Origin: Croceicoccus sp. Ery15 | Lineage (GTDB): Bacteria > Pseudomonadota > Alphaproteobacteria > Sphingomonadales > Sphingomonadaceae | Length of the DNA: 64,000 bases | Direction of reading: 5' to 3' | Assembly (NCBI RefSeq): GCF_020985305.1 | Contig: NZ_CP087588.1 | Location: forward strand, 1,662,501-1,726,500 | Part shown: piece after piece, positions 56,049 through 64,000 of the stretch | How the letters are laid out: every line of letters begins with the position of its first letter | Position numbering within the stretch: the stretch's first letter is position 1 | Position numbers and translations under genes: made by a program | Notes under the pieces: model-generated | The model's database searches: none | What the model saw: the letters and a program-made list of their open reading frames with translations, nothing else | Told to the model about the DNA's origin: nothing

Positions 56049-57452
56049 CTACTCGTCGGCAAAGGCGAAGGGCACGCCCGACTGGCGATAATGGTCGAAC
56101 CGCAATTCGCGGCCCATCGGCGGGGCGGACCGCGCGATGCATTGCGGGCGGTGGCAAAAGCGGCAGGCAATACCGATCGGCGTCGGCTCTTCCGCGTCGG
56201 GCGCATTGCCATAGACCAGCTCTGCGCTGCGTGCATCGGCACAGGCCAGTGCGACGGCGCGGGTCACCCGCTCTGCCCGAAAGCTGCCGCCGCCCGAGAT
56301 CACGGTGCGCGCGACCGACAGATAGCGTTCTCCATCGGGCAGTTCGATACGCTGGACCAGCACCTCGCCCTCACGGTCGAAAGCCTTGTGCACGTTCCAC
56401 AAGGGGCAGGCCCCGCCGTGCCGCGCGAACGGAAAGCCCGCGCCGTCAAGCCGTTTCGACACATTGCCCGCGCGGTCGACGCGGATGAAGAAGAATGGCA
56501 CCCCCTCTGCCCCCGGCCTTTGCAGCGTGGTCAGCCGGTGGGCGACCTGTTCATAGCTGACCTGAAACTCAAAGGTCAGCGCGTCGATATCGTACCGCAA
56601 CCTCTTGGCCGCATCGAGGAACGGGCGATAGGGCATCAGCAAGGCTGCCGCCCAATAGGATTCCAGCGCGCGACGGGCCAGCACCTTGCCGTTCCCGCTT
56701 TCGAACCGTCCCTCGGCAATCGCGGCCTCGATCTCCTCGCCCCGTTCCAGCACCGCCAGTTGCAACGCCAGCTGAAAGCGGCGCGCCTTGTGATCCAGCT
56801 GGCGCGAAAACAGCACGCGGCGGCGATGGTAATCGTACCAGCGCATGGCCCCCATCAGCACTTCGGGCGGCGCGAAGGAAACGTCGAGCTGGTGCCGGTC
56901 CCTGATCCGCGCGATCATCGAGGACACAGTGGGCAGGTCCTGCGCCGCGAGCGATGCGCTGTCGTCGAGCGCGGGAAAGCAATTGCGCCGCGCGGCGAGG
57001 AAGTTGCGCGCCTCTGCCACCGGATCGGGCGCGGTCGGCCCGCCTTCGCCCCCCGCACCATCCTCGCGCCGCGCGGCCAGCGCCAGTTGCTCCTCGCCAT
57101 AGGCGGTGTGAAGGCGCAGCAGTGCCTCGGCAAACGAAGGGAAGCTGGTGGCGATATCGGCTACGTCGAGCGTGGGCAGGTCGATATCGGCAAAGATCGG
57201 ATCGCGCAGAACGGCTTGCAGGCGGGTCACCGTCTCTTCGCTATCGTCGCTGGCCAGATCGGCGATATCGATGCGATAGGTGGTCGCGATTTTTAGCAGC
57301 AGATCGGCGGTAACAGGGCGCTGGTTGCGTTCCATCAGCGCGATATAGCTGGGCGAGACATCCAGATCGCCCGCCATATTGGCCTGCGTCAGCCCCAGTT
57401 CGCGGCGCATGCGTTTCAGCCTTGGCCCCAGATAGATTGCCTTGCGCGCCAT
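56049..57452 (-). CDS. RamB/ScfR-type XRE regulator with DUF2083 domain
   Basis: 467-residue protein. The HTH_3 domain (about 8-65: RLKRMRRELGLTQANMAGDLDVSPSYIALMERNQRPVT) is followed by an ImmA/DUF955-like region and a C-terminal DUF2083-like domain with GIACRFCHRPQCIARSAP. This family (RamB, MceR, ScfR) senses short-chain acyl-CoA levels and controls glyoxylate-shunt genes. It is divergent from aceA across 165 bp; the ATG at 57452 begins the HTH. Confidence 0.88.
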   Translation of the reverse strand: MARKAIYLGPRLKRMRRELGLTQANMAGDLDVSPSYIALMERNQRPVTADLLLKIATTYRIDIADLASDDSEETVTRLQAVLRDPIFADIDLPTLDVADIATSFPSFAEALLRLHTAYGEEQLALAARREDGAGGEGGPTAPDPVAEARNFLAARRNCFPALDDSASLAAQDLPTVSSMIARIRDRHQLDVSFAPPEVLMGAMRWYDYHRRRVLFSRQLDHKARRFQLALQLAVLERGEEIEAAIAEGRFESGNGKVLARRALESYWAAALLMPYRPFLDAAKRLRYDIDALTFEFQVSYEQVAHRLTTLQRPGAEGVPFFFIRVDRAGNVSKRLDGAGFPFARHGGACPLWNVHKAFDREGEVLVQRIELPDGERYLSVARTVISGGGSFRAERVTRAVALACADARSAELVYGNAPDAEEPTPIGIACRFCHRPQCIARSAPPMGRELRFDHYRQSGVPFAFADE

Positions 57453-57487
57453 GGCTGCATACCCGCTGTGAATGACATTACAACTAT

Positions 57488-57515
57488 ACAAGCAAATCTT
57501 GTAAAGTTTGACAAG
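57488..57515. promoter_or_regulatory. ACAAG/CTTGT operator candidate in the aceA-regulator intergenic region
   Basis: ACAAG (57488-57492), CAAAT, CTTGT (57498-57502) is a perfect 5-5-5 palindrome; another ACAAG is at 57511-57515. It lies between the divergent regulator and aceA starts. It is a candidate site for the ScfR/RamB-like protein. Confidence 0.45.
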
Positions 57516-57617
57516 AGCACACCGCGCGCAATTTCCGAAAAGCATTTTGCACTGCACAAGACCGGTCATGCCCAAAAGGGGCGCACGAATCACATTTGCA
57601 ACGAAGGCCGATCACCA

Positions 57618-59213
57618 ATGACTTACGCAGCAGAAATCCAGCGCCAGCGCGGCACCATCGCCAGCCTTGGCCAGAAATGGGCCGCCATCGAACCCGAAAT
57701 GGCCGCCCGCATGGCCGTGCAGAACAAGTTCCGCACGGGGCTCGACATTGCGCGCTATACCGCAAAGATCATGCGTGAGGACATGGCCGCCTATGACGCG
57801 GACCCCGCCAATTACACCCAGTCGCTGGGGTGCTGGCACGGGTTCATCGGGCAGCAGAAGATGATCTCGATCAAGAAGCATTTCGGCACGACCAAGGGCA
57901 AGTATCTGTATCTGTCCGGCTGGATGGTCGCCGCTCTGCGCAGCGAGTTCGGCCCCCTGCCCGACCAGTCGATGCACGAAAAGACCAGCGTTCCCGCGCT
58001 GATCGAGGAACTCTACACCTTCCTGCGGCAGGCCGATGCGCGCGAGCTGGGCATGATGTTCCGCGAACTGGACGATGCGAAGGCCGCAGGCGACGTGATC
58101 AACACGCACCGCCTGCTGCGCGAGATCGACGAACACCAGACCCATGTCGTGCCGATCATCGCCGATATCGATGCAGGCTTCGGGAACGCCGAGGCGACCT
58201 ATCTGCTCGCCAAGAAGATGATCGAGGCCGGCGCCTGCGCGCTGCAGATCGAAAACCAGGTTTCCGACGAAAAGCAGTGCGGCCATCAGGACGGCAAGGT
58301 CACCGTTCCGCACGAGGACTTCCTGCAGAAGATCCGCGCGATCCGTTACGCGTTCCTCGAACTCGGCGTGGAAGACGGCATCATCGTCGCCCGCACCGAC
58401 TCGCTGGGCGCGGGGCTGACCAAGCAGATCGCCTTCAGCAAGGAACCCGGCGATCTGGGCGACCAGTACAACGCCTTCCTCGATTGCGATGAAGTCGATC
58501 CGGCGAACATCACCAATGGTCAGGTGTTCATCAGCCGCAACGGCAAGCTCATGGCGCCAAAGCGTCTGCCGTCGAACCTTTACCAGTTCCGTTCGGGTAC
58601 CGGTGAGGACCGCTGCGTGCTCGACTGCATCACCGCGCTGGAAAACGGGGCGGACCTGTTGTGGATTGAGACCGAGAAGCCCCACGTCGCCCAGATCGGC
58701 GGCATGGTGAACCGCATCCGCGAGGTGATCCCGAATGCAAAGCTGGTCTATAACAACTCGCCCAGCTTCAACTGGACGCTGAACTTCCGCCAGCAGGTGT
58801 TCGACGCGTGGAAGGCCGAGGGCCGCGACATGTCTGCCTATGACCGGGCAAAGCTGATGAGCGTGGATTACGACGGCACCGATCTGGCCGCCGAAGCCGA
58901 CGAGCGCATCCGCACCTTCCAGAAGGACGCGGCACGCGAGGCGGGGATTTTCCACCACCTCATCACCCTGCCGACCTATCACACGGCGGCATTGTCGACC
59001 GACAATCTTGCCAGGGAATATTTCGGCGAGGCAGGCATGCTGGGCTATGTCGCAGGGGTCCAGCGCAAGGAAATCCGCGAAGGTATCGCCTGCGTGAAGC
59101 ACCAGAACATGGCCGGTTCCGACATCGGCGACGACCACAAGGAAGCCTTTGCCGGCGAAGCGGCCCTGAAGGCCGGCGGCAAGGACAATACGATGAATCA
59201 ATTCGCGGCGTAA
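57618..59213 (+). CDS. aceA: isocitrate lyase
   Basis: 531-residue isocitrate lyase, the same length class as the Pseudomonas aeruginosa enzyme. The catalytic Cys221 lies in KQCGHQDGK. It splits isocitrate into succinate and glyoxylate, the first glyoxylate-shunt step. Start at 57618 begins MTYAAEIQ; a longer frame upstream lacks a good ribosome-binding site. It is regulated probably by the divergent XRE protein. Confidence 0.96.
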   Translation: MTYAAEIQRQRGTIASLGQKWAAIEPEMAARMAVQNKFRTGLDIARYTAKIMREDMAAYDADPANYTQSLGCWHGFIGQQKMISIKKHFGTTKGKYLYLSGWMVAALRSEFGPLPDQSMHEKTSVPALIEELYTFLRQADARELGMMFRELDDAKAAGDVINTHRLLREIDEHQTHVVPIIADIDAGFGNAEATYLLAKKMIEAGACALQIENQVSDEKQCGHQDGKVTVPHEDFLQKIRAIRYAFLELGVEDGIIVARTDSLGAGLTKQIAFSKEPGDLGDQYNAFLDCDEVDPANITNGQVFISRNGKLMAPKRLPSNLYQFRSGTGEDRCVLDCITALENGADLLWIETEKPHVAQIGGMVNRIREVIPNAKLVYNNSPSFNWTLNFRQQVFDAWKAEGRDMSAYDRAKLMSVDYDGTDLAAEADERIRTFQKDAAREAGIFHHLITLPTYHTAALSTDNLAREYFGEAGMLGYVAGVQRKEIREGIACVKHQNMAGSDIGDDHKEAFAGEAALKAGGKDNTMNQFAA

Positions 59214-59249
59214 CACCCGCGCGACACCAAGAAGGAAAGGAGACTACCA

Positions 59250-59402
59250 ATGCCCGAACCCGCACTTGCCCGTCCGGTCTTCTCGACCGAAGATTCGCGC
59301 CTGATCCGCCGCGCTGTGCAGGAATTCATCCGGAACAATCAGGACGATATCGAAACGCCCAAATTCGTGAACCTGCACCACCGGCTCGGCCGGCTTGGAT
59401 AA
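59250..59402 (+). CDS. 50-residue conserved-looking small protein
   Basis: MPEPALARPVFSTEDSRLIRRAVQ is the N-terminal half and ETPKFVNLHHRLGRLG the end. A strong AAGGAAAGGAG lies upstream at good spacing. It sits between aceA and glcB on the same strand, so it is probably co-transcribed with them. No family is recognised. Confidence 0.6.
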   Translation: MPEPALARPVFSTEDSRLIRRAVQEFIRNNQDDIETPKFVNLHHRLGRLG

Positions 59403-59487
59403 AGCGAATTAACTGACGAAAATACATGGAAAGACCCGCCCCCCGAAGCCAGCGCGCTTCGGGGGCGCGGTACAGGAAGGACGAGTT

Positions 59488-61623
59488 ATGCTGACCGATT
59501 TGCACCACGAGAGCGAGACCCCCGGCGGGGAGGCTGGGACCGTGTCGCGTGCCGGGTTGCAAGTCGACCGGTCCCTGGCGAGCTTCGTGGAAAATGAAGC
59601 CATGCCGGGGACCGGTATCACTCCCGACGAATTCTGGCAGGGGCTGGCGGCGCTGGTCGCGCGTTTCGAACCGCGCAACCGCGAACTGCTGGCCACCCGC
59701 GACAGCTTGCAGGCGCAGATCGACGCATGGCACCGCGCCCACGTCGGTGCGGCCACCGGCGCGCCCGAAAGCTTCCTGCGCGAGATCGGCTATCTGGCGC
59801 CCGAACCGGCGCCCTTCACCATCGGCACGCAGAATGTCGATCCCGAAATCGCCAAGGTCGCGGGCGCACAGCTTGTCGTTCCCGTGCTCAACGCCCGCTT
59901 CCTGCTGAACGCGGCGAATGCGCGCTGGGGCAGCCTGTATGACGCGCTTTACGGCACCGACGCGCTGGATGGCTCGCTGCCGCAGGGCAAGGCCTATGAC
60001 GAGGAGCGCGGCGCGCGCGTGATCGCATGGGCCAAGGCGTTTCTGGACGATGCGGCTCCGCTGGCCCAAGGGTCGTGGGCAGACTGGACAGGCGGCGCTC
60101 CGGCTCTGGCCGATCCGTCGCAATATATCGGTATGCGCGGCGACAATATCCTGCTGCGCCGCAATGGCCTGCATATCGAAATCGTGGTCGATCCCGCCCA
60201 TTCGATCGGTCGGTCAGACCCCGCCGGTATCGCGGATATCGAACTGGAATCGGCGCTGACCACCATCGTCGATCTTGAGGATTCGGTTGCCGCCGTCGAT
60301 GCATCGGACAAGACCGATGCCTATCGCAACTGGCTGGGCATAATCCGGTCGGACCTGACGGCCGAGTTCAGCAAGAACGGCGAGACGATGATCCGCCGCG
60401 CCAGCCCCGACCGCAGCTACACCACCGCCGACGGCGAGCTGACCCTGCCGGGCCGCAGCCTGCTGCTGGTCCGCAATGTCGGCCATCTGATGCGCAATCC
60501 GGCGATCCGCCTGCCTGACGGAAGCGAAATTCCAGAAGGTATCATGGATGCGGCGATCACTTCGCTGATCGCCCTGCACGATTTGAAGGGTCTGTCCGAA
60601 AACACCAACAGCCGCGCCGGTTCGGTCTATATCGTCAAGCCCAAGATGCACGGGCCCGACGAATGCGCGTTCACCAACGAACTGTTCGACGCGGTGGAGG
60701 ACCTGCTGGGCCTGACGCGCCACACGATCAAGGTCGGCGTCATGGACGAGGAACGCCGCACCAGCGCGAACCTTGCCGCGTGTATCCATGCGGTGAAGGA
60801 CCGCGTGTTCTTCATCAACACCGGCTTCCTCGACCGCACGGGGGATGAAATCCATACCTCGATGCTGGCAGGCCCGATGCTGCGCAAGGGCGAGATCAAG
60901 CAGGCCGGATGGATCAAGGCGTATGAGGATCGCAATGTCCAGATCGGGCTGGCCTGCGGCTTTGCCGGACGAGCCCAGATCGGCAAGGGCATGTGGGCCG
61001 CGCCCGACCGGATGCAGGCGATGCTGGCGGAAAAGACGGGACACCCGCAATCGGGCGCCAGTACGGCATGGGTGCCATCCCCCACGGCGGCGACATTGCA
61101 TGCGACGCATTACCATCGCTGCGACGTCGCCGCGCGGCAGGCAGCGCGCGCGCAGGAGAGCATCGCGCCGCTGTCTGCCCTGCTGACCGTGCCGCTGGCA
61201 AATGGGGCCAACTGGTCGGAAGACGAAATCCGCGAGGAGGTCGAGAACAATTGCCAGGGCATCCTCGGCTATGTCGTGCGCTGGATCGATCAGGGCGTCG
61301 GCTGTTCCAAGGTGCCCGACATCCATGACATCGGGCTGATGGAAGACCGCGCCACCTTGCGCATTTCCAGCCAGCACCTTGCCAACTGGCTGGAACATGG
61401 CGTGATCACCCGCGACACTGTGGAAGCCGCGCTGTGGCGAATGGCCGAGGTGGTCGACCGCCAGAACGCGGGCGATCCGTCCTACGCCCCGATGATCGCA
61501 CGCGGCCGCGACTGCCTGCCGATCAGGGCATCGCGCATGCTGATCCTTGAAGGGCGCGACCAGCCCAATGGCTATACCGAGCCGGTGCTGCACCGGATCA
61601 GGAGAGAGGCGAAGCAGGGCTAA
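59488..61623 (+). CDS. glcB: malate synthase G
   Basis: 711-residue monomeric malate synthase [31 protein letters not shown] and [11 protein letters not shown] are conserved catalytic blocks. It condenses glyoxylate and acetyl-CoA to malate, completing the glyoxylate shunt with aceA just upstream. Full length. Confidence 0.97.
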   Translation: MLTDLHHESETPGGEAGTVSRAGLQVDRSLASFVENEAMPGTGITPDEFWQGLAALVARFEPRNRELLATRDSLQAQIDAWHRAHVGAATGAPESFLREIGYLAPEPAPFTIGTQNVDPEIAKVAGAQLVVPVLNARFLLNAANARWGSLYDALYGTDALDGSLPQGKAYDEERGARVIAWAKAFLDDAAPLAQGSWADWTGGAPALADPSQYIGMRGDNILLRRNGLHIEIVVDPAHSIGRSDPAGIADIELESALTTIVDLEDSVAAVDASDKTDAYRNWLGIIRSDLTAEFSKNGETMIRRASPDRSYTTADGELTLPGRSLLLVRNVGHLMRNPAIRLPDGSEIPEGIMDAAITSLIALHDLKGLSENTNSRAGSVYIVKPKMHGPDECAFTNELFDAVEDLLGLTRHTIKVGVMDEERRTSANLAACIHAVKDRVFFINTGFLDRTGDEIHTSMLAGPMLRKGEIKQAGWIKAYEDRNVQIGLACGFAGRAQIGKGMWAAPDRMQAMLAEKTGHPQSGASTAWVPSPTAATLHATHYHRCDVAARQAARAQESIAPLSALLTVPLANGANWSEDEIREEVENNCQGILGYVVRWIDQGVGCSKVPDIHDIGLMEDRATLRISSQHLANWLEHGVITRDTVEAALWRMAEVVDRQNAGDPSYAPMIARGRDCLPIRASRMLILEGRDQPNGYTEPVLHRIRREAKQG

Positions 61624-61818
61624 ACGGCGTTATTGCCGCCAAGGCAGGTCTCGTATAAAATTCGGCATCCCGCGCGCGGAGAAATTCCCGGTCCGCGCGA
61701 AAATGGCGGCCCGGTCGTACTCCGTCGCCAGCGGGATTTCTGTCTGTCACAACCCAATCGGGCAAAAGCCCCCTCCCCACCCTTGGGCGCTGGGGCGCCA
61801 GCCGCTAACCCCTGATCG
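61624..61818. other. intergenic gap between glcB and HerA-like ATPase
   Basis: 195 bp without a supported gene. I see no terminator with a T tract or a repeat. Confidence 0.4.
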
Positions 61819-63261
61819 GTGGATTCGCATATTGTCATAGGTCAGGACGCGCACGGGGCAGATGTGCGTGTCGATATTGAAGAGCTGCTCGCCACGCGCC
61901 TGCTGGTGCAGGGCAATTCGGGTTCGGGCAAATCGCACCTCCTGCGCCGCCTGCTGGAAGAAAGCGCGCAGATGGTGCAGCAGATCATCATCGACCCCGA
62001 GGGCGATTTCGCCTCGCTCTCCGATCATTTCGGCCATGTGGTGATCGATGCCAGCGCGCATTCGGCGGCGGAGATCGTGGCGCTGGCCGCGCGCGTGCGC
62101 GAACATCGCGCCTCGGTGGTGCTGGGGCTGGACGGGCTGGATGTCGAATTGCAGATCCGCGCCTCGGCCCAGTTCCTGAACGCGCTGTTCGATGCCCCGC
62201 GCGAGCACTGGTTCCCTGCCCTTGTCGTGGTGGACGAGGCGCAGATGTTCGCGCCATCGGCCAGCGGCGAAATGGCCGAGGATACGCGCCGCCTGTCGCT
62301 GGGCGCGATGACGAACCTGATGTGCCGCGGTCGCAAGCGCGGCCTTGCGGGCATTGTCGCCACGCAGCGCCTTGCCAAGCTGGCCAAGAATGTCGCGGCA
62401 GAGGCGTCGAACTTCCTGATGGGGCGCACATTCCTCGATATCGATATGCAGCGCGCCGCCGATCTTCTGGGGATGGAGCGCAAGCAGGCCGAACAGATCC
62501 GCGATCTGGAACGCGGGCGCTTTCTGGGGCTGGGGCCCGCGATCACGCGGCGGCCCGTCGCCATCAAGATCGGACCGGTGAAATCGGGCTCGCGCGTCAA
62601 CGCCAGCGCGCTCGTGCCGCTGCCCAGCGCCCCGCCCGAAGAGATGGAAGCGCTGCTCCACAAGGAGCTGGACAAGGTCGTCCCGCCGCCCCCTCCCCCG
62701 CCGCCGCCGCGTCAGGATCCGGAGGAACTGGCCCGCCGCATGGAGCCTGCCGCACAGGCACGTGCCTCCTCTGGCGGACCTGCCGCGTCTGCCGTGACTT
62801 CGGCGGAGAGCGAGGCGATGCTGGACGAAATCCTGGTAGAAATGGCGGGCGATACCAATATCACATTCCAACCAGCCGCCAGCCAGTTCCAGAGCTTTAT
62901 GATGGCCTGCCGCCGCAGGGGCGCGACCGCCGCGCTGCTCGACATGGCGGCATTCCGGCGCCGTTTCGCCATTGCGGTGGCGGGGCTGGACCATCTGGAC
63001 GACGACATGCGCGAACGGGTGCTGGGCCTTGGCGCCATGGTCGATGACGATCTGCTCGCCCCGTTCCTGTTGATTGCCCGATCTGCGGCACAGGGCATGG
63101 AATCGCCCGACGAGGAGGAATTGTCGCGCGCCTATGGCACCAGCTCGCCGGGGCGCATCCGGCGGTTGCTGGAACATCTGGAACGCAAGGGGCTGATCGT
63201 GACCCGCGAGGATTACGGCGGCGGGCGCACGATCAATGTGCCGGGTCTTGAACTGGCTTAG
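61819..63261 (+). CDS. HerA-like ATPase (DUF87-type)
   Basis: 480-residue P-loop protein. Walker A GNSGSGKSH is at 32-40, Walker B PALVVVDEAQMFAP near 134-147. A run of about nine prolines (near 293-301) separates the ATPase from a C-terminal segment ending in a winged-helix-like SPGRIRRLLEHLERKGLIVTRED. The start is GTG at 61819. HerA-type proteins translocate DNA with a NurA nuclease partner, but no NurA is adjacent here. Confidence 0.8.
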   Translation: MDSHIVIGQDAHGADVRVDIEELLATRLLVQGNSGSGKSHLLRRLLEESAQMVQQIIIDPEGDFASLSDHFGHVVIDASAHSAAEIVALAARVREHRASVVLGLDGLDVELQIRASAQFLNALFDAPREHWFPALVVVDEAQMFAPSASGEMAEDTRRLSLGAMTNLMCRGRKRGLAGIVATQRLAKLAKNVAAEASNFLMGRTFLDIDMQRAADLLGMERKQAEQIRDLERGRFLGLGPAITRRPVAIKIGPVKSGSRVNASALVPLPSAPPEEMEALLHKELDKVVPPPPPPPPPRQDPEELARRMEPAAQARASSGGPAASAVTSAESEAMLDEILVEMAGDTNITFQPAASQFQSFMMACRRRGATAALLDMAAFRRRFAIAVAGLDHLDDDMRERVLGLGAMVDDDLLAPFLLIARSAAQGMESPDEEELSRAYGTSSPGRIRRLLEHLERKGLIVTREDYGGGRTINVPGLELA

Positions 63262-64000
63262 GCTTCCTCAACCCAGCCCTTGCGCAGCTTCGGCCCCGCC
63301 AGCAACATCAGCAGCCCTGCCAGCAGGTAAAGCGTCAGCCCCAGCAACATCGAATAGCGCAAGGCCTCGTCACCATAGATGGGCGTCAGCAGGGTCGAAA
63401 CCTGCCCCAGCGCATAAATGCCTCCGCCAAGACCGATCAGATTATTGATCAGCAGGAACAGCGCCGATGCCGTCGCCCGCGCGGGCGGAGGGACAAGGTG
63501 CTGAACAGCCGACAACACCGGCCCCAACCACACATAGACCAGCGCCTGCGGCAGGATGAACAGCGCGAACGCCAGCATCACGCTGCCGCTCATGATACCA
63601 AGCGCGAACAAAGGCGCGCCGATCAGGAATGCCGCACCCGGCACCCATGCGAACCATGCCCGGTCGCGCCCGCCCAGCCGGTCGCCGATCCAGCCGCCCA
63701 GCAGCATGCCCGCCACCCCGCCGATCAGCAGGACAAGGCCAAAGAACCACGCAGCCTCTACCAGCGTCAGGCCAAAGCTGCGCTGCAACAGGCTGGGCAG
63801 CCAGAATGCAAGGCCATAGCCGCACATCGAACTCGACGCAGCGCCAAAGGACAGGAACCAGAACGCGGGCTTTTTCGCCAGCATGCGCGCGGTTTCGGAC
63901 AGGCGGGGCTTGTCGATCACCGGCTCGCCCGCGGCCACCTGCGGACGATTGTCGCGCACCAGCAGGCGGAAAACGGGTGCGATCAATATGCCAAGAATGC
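63258..64000 (-). CDS. MFS transporter (partial, runs off window)
   Basis: C-terminal part of a 12-helix MFS transporter: GGVAGMLLGGWIGDRLGGRDR and several hydrophobic segments follow. The frame continues past the right edge (the visible GILIAPVFR is not a start), so the N-terminal half is outside the window. Its stop overlaps the HerA-like stop by 3 bp. The substrate is unknown. Confidence 0.82.
   Translation of the reverse strand, partial: ILGILIAPVFRLLVRDNRPQVAAGEPVIDKPRLSETARMLAKKPAFWFLSFGAASSSMCGYGLAFWLPSLLQRSFGLTLVEAAWFFGLVLLIGGVAGMLLGGWIGDRLGGRDRAWFAWVPGAAFLIGAPLFALGIMSGSVMLAFALFILPQALVYVWLGPVLSAVQHLVPPPARATASALFLLINNLIGLGGGIYALGQVSTLLTPIYGDEALRYSMLLGLTLYLLAGLLMLLAGPKLRKGWVEEA

Noticed and set aside
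55763..56488. 241-codon plus-strand frame across the cold-shock leader
   Set aside because: Its second half is antisense to the XRE regulator and the sequence is Arg/Pro-rich without a domain.

Overview
The window is GC-rich (roughly 60-65 percent) chromosomal DNA from an alphaproteobacterium, most likely a member of the Sphingomonadales (Novosphingobium / Erythrobacteraceae-like). This is inferred from protein style: an Atm1-type ABC exporter, an EipA/DUF1134 protein, a COQ9 homologue, a CBP3-type cytochrome bc1 chaperone, HslV with an N-terminal propeptide, and a DcaP-type porin. No rRNA is present. One tRNA (Ser, GCU) is present.

Layout. 0-8 kb: Atm1-like exporter, GFA-family protein, SulP transporter, then (minus) hslV - acyltransferase - hslU - DUF1737, and a BamE/OmlA-like lipoprotein. 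8-15 kb: bc1 chaperone and YceD-like protein (plus); an intact thiolase divergent from a TetR regulator; and a fatty-acid oxidation operon on the minus strand (acyl-CoA dehydrogenase, SDR, a thiolase reduced to a remnant, etfB, etfA). 15.2-16.6 kb: decayed CoA-metabolism genes (CitE-like lyase and acetyl-CoA hydrolase pseudogenes). 16.7-19.1 kb: an alkaline-phosphatase-like protein and a complete IS5-family (IS427-type) element. 19.3-31.5 kb: ssb, feoBA, coq9, an ankyrin protein, a SCO-family protein, YcgN- and YgjP-like proteins, ribD-ribE, an aromatic aminotransferase, a Ca/Na antiporter and EipA.

31.8-38.1 kb is the most notable region. A ~6.2-kb integrative element sits in the 3' end of tRNA-Ser(GCU), bounded by exact 16-bp direct repeats. 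It carries a tyrosine integrase, an AlpA-like HTH protein, a predicted HUH (Rep-like) endonuclease with the order motif I / HCH / YxxK, a pair of overlapping mobile-element genes, several small proteins, and one secreted ClpP-fold (COG3904-like) cargo protein. Repeated GGGGGACG motifs at both ends look like integrase arm sites.

38.1-63.3 kb is a C2/C3-acid utilisation region: amino-acid permease; DUF294 protein plus DnaQ-like exonuclease; DUF4212 plus ActP-type acetate symporter; a CrbS-like SSS-sensor kinase and CrbR-like response regulator; acs; a DcaP-like porin with a propionyl-CoA synthetase; a RamB/ScfR-type regulator divergent from isocitrate lyase; a 50-residue ORF; and malate synthase G. 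Together these would import acetate or propionate, activate it to acyl-CoA and run the glyoxylate shunt. The exact 10-mer GACCAAAGTC occurs both upstream of the symporter operon and between acs and the porin, a candidate site for the adjacent two-component system. The window ends with a HerA-like ATPase and a partial MFS transporter.
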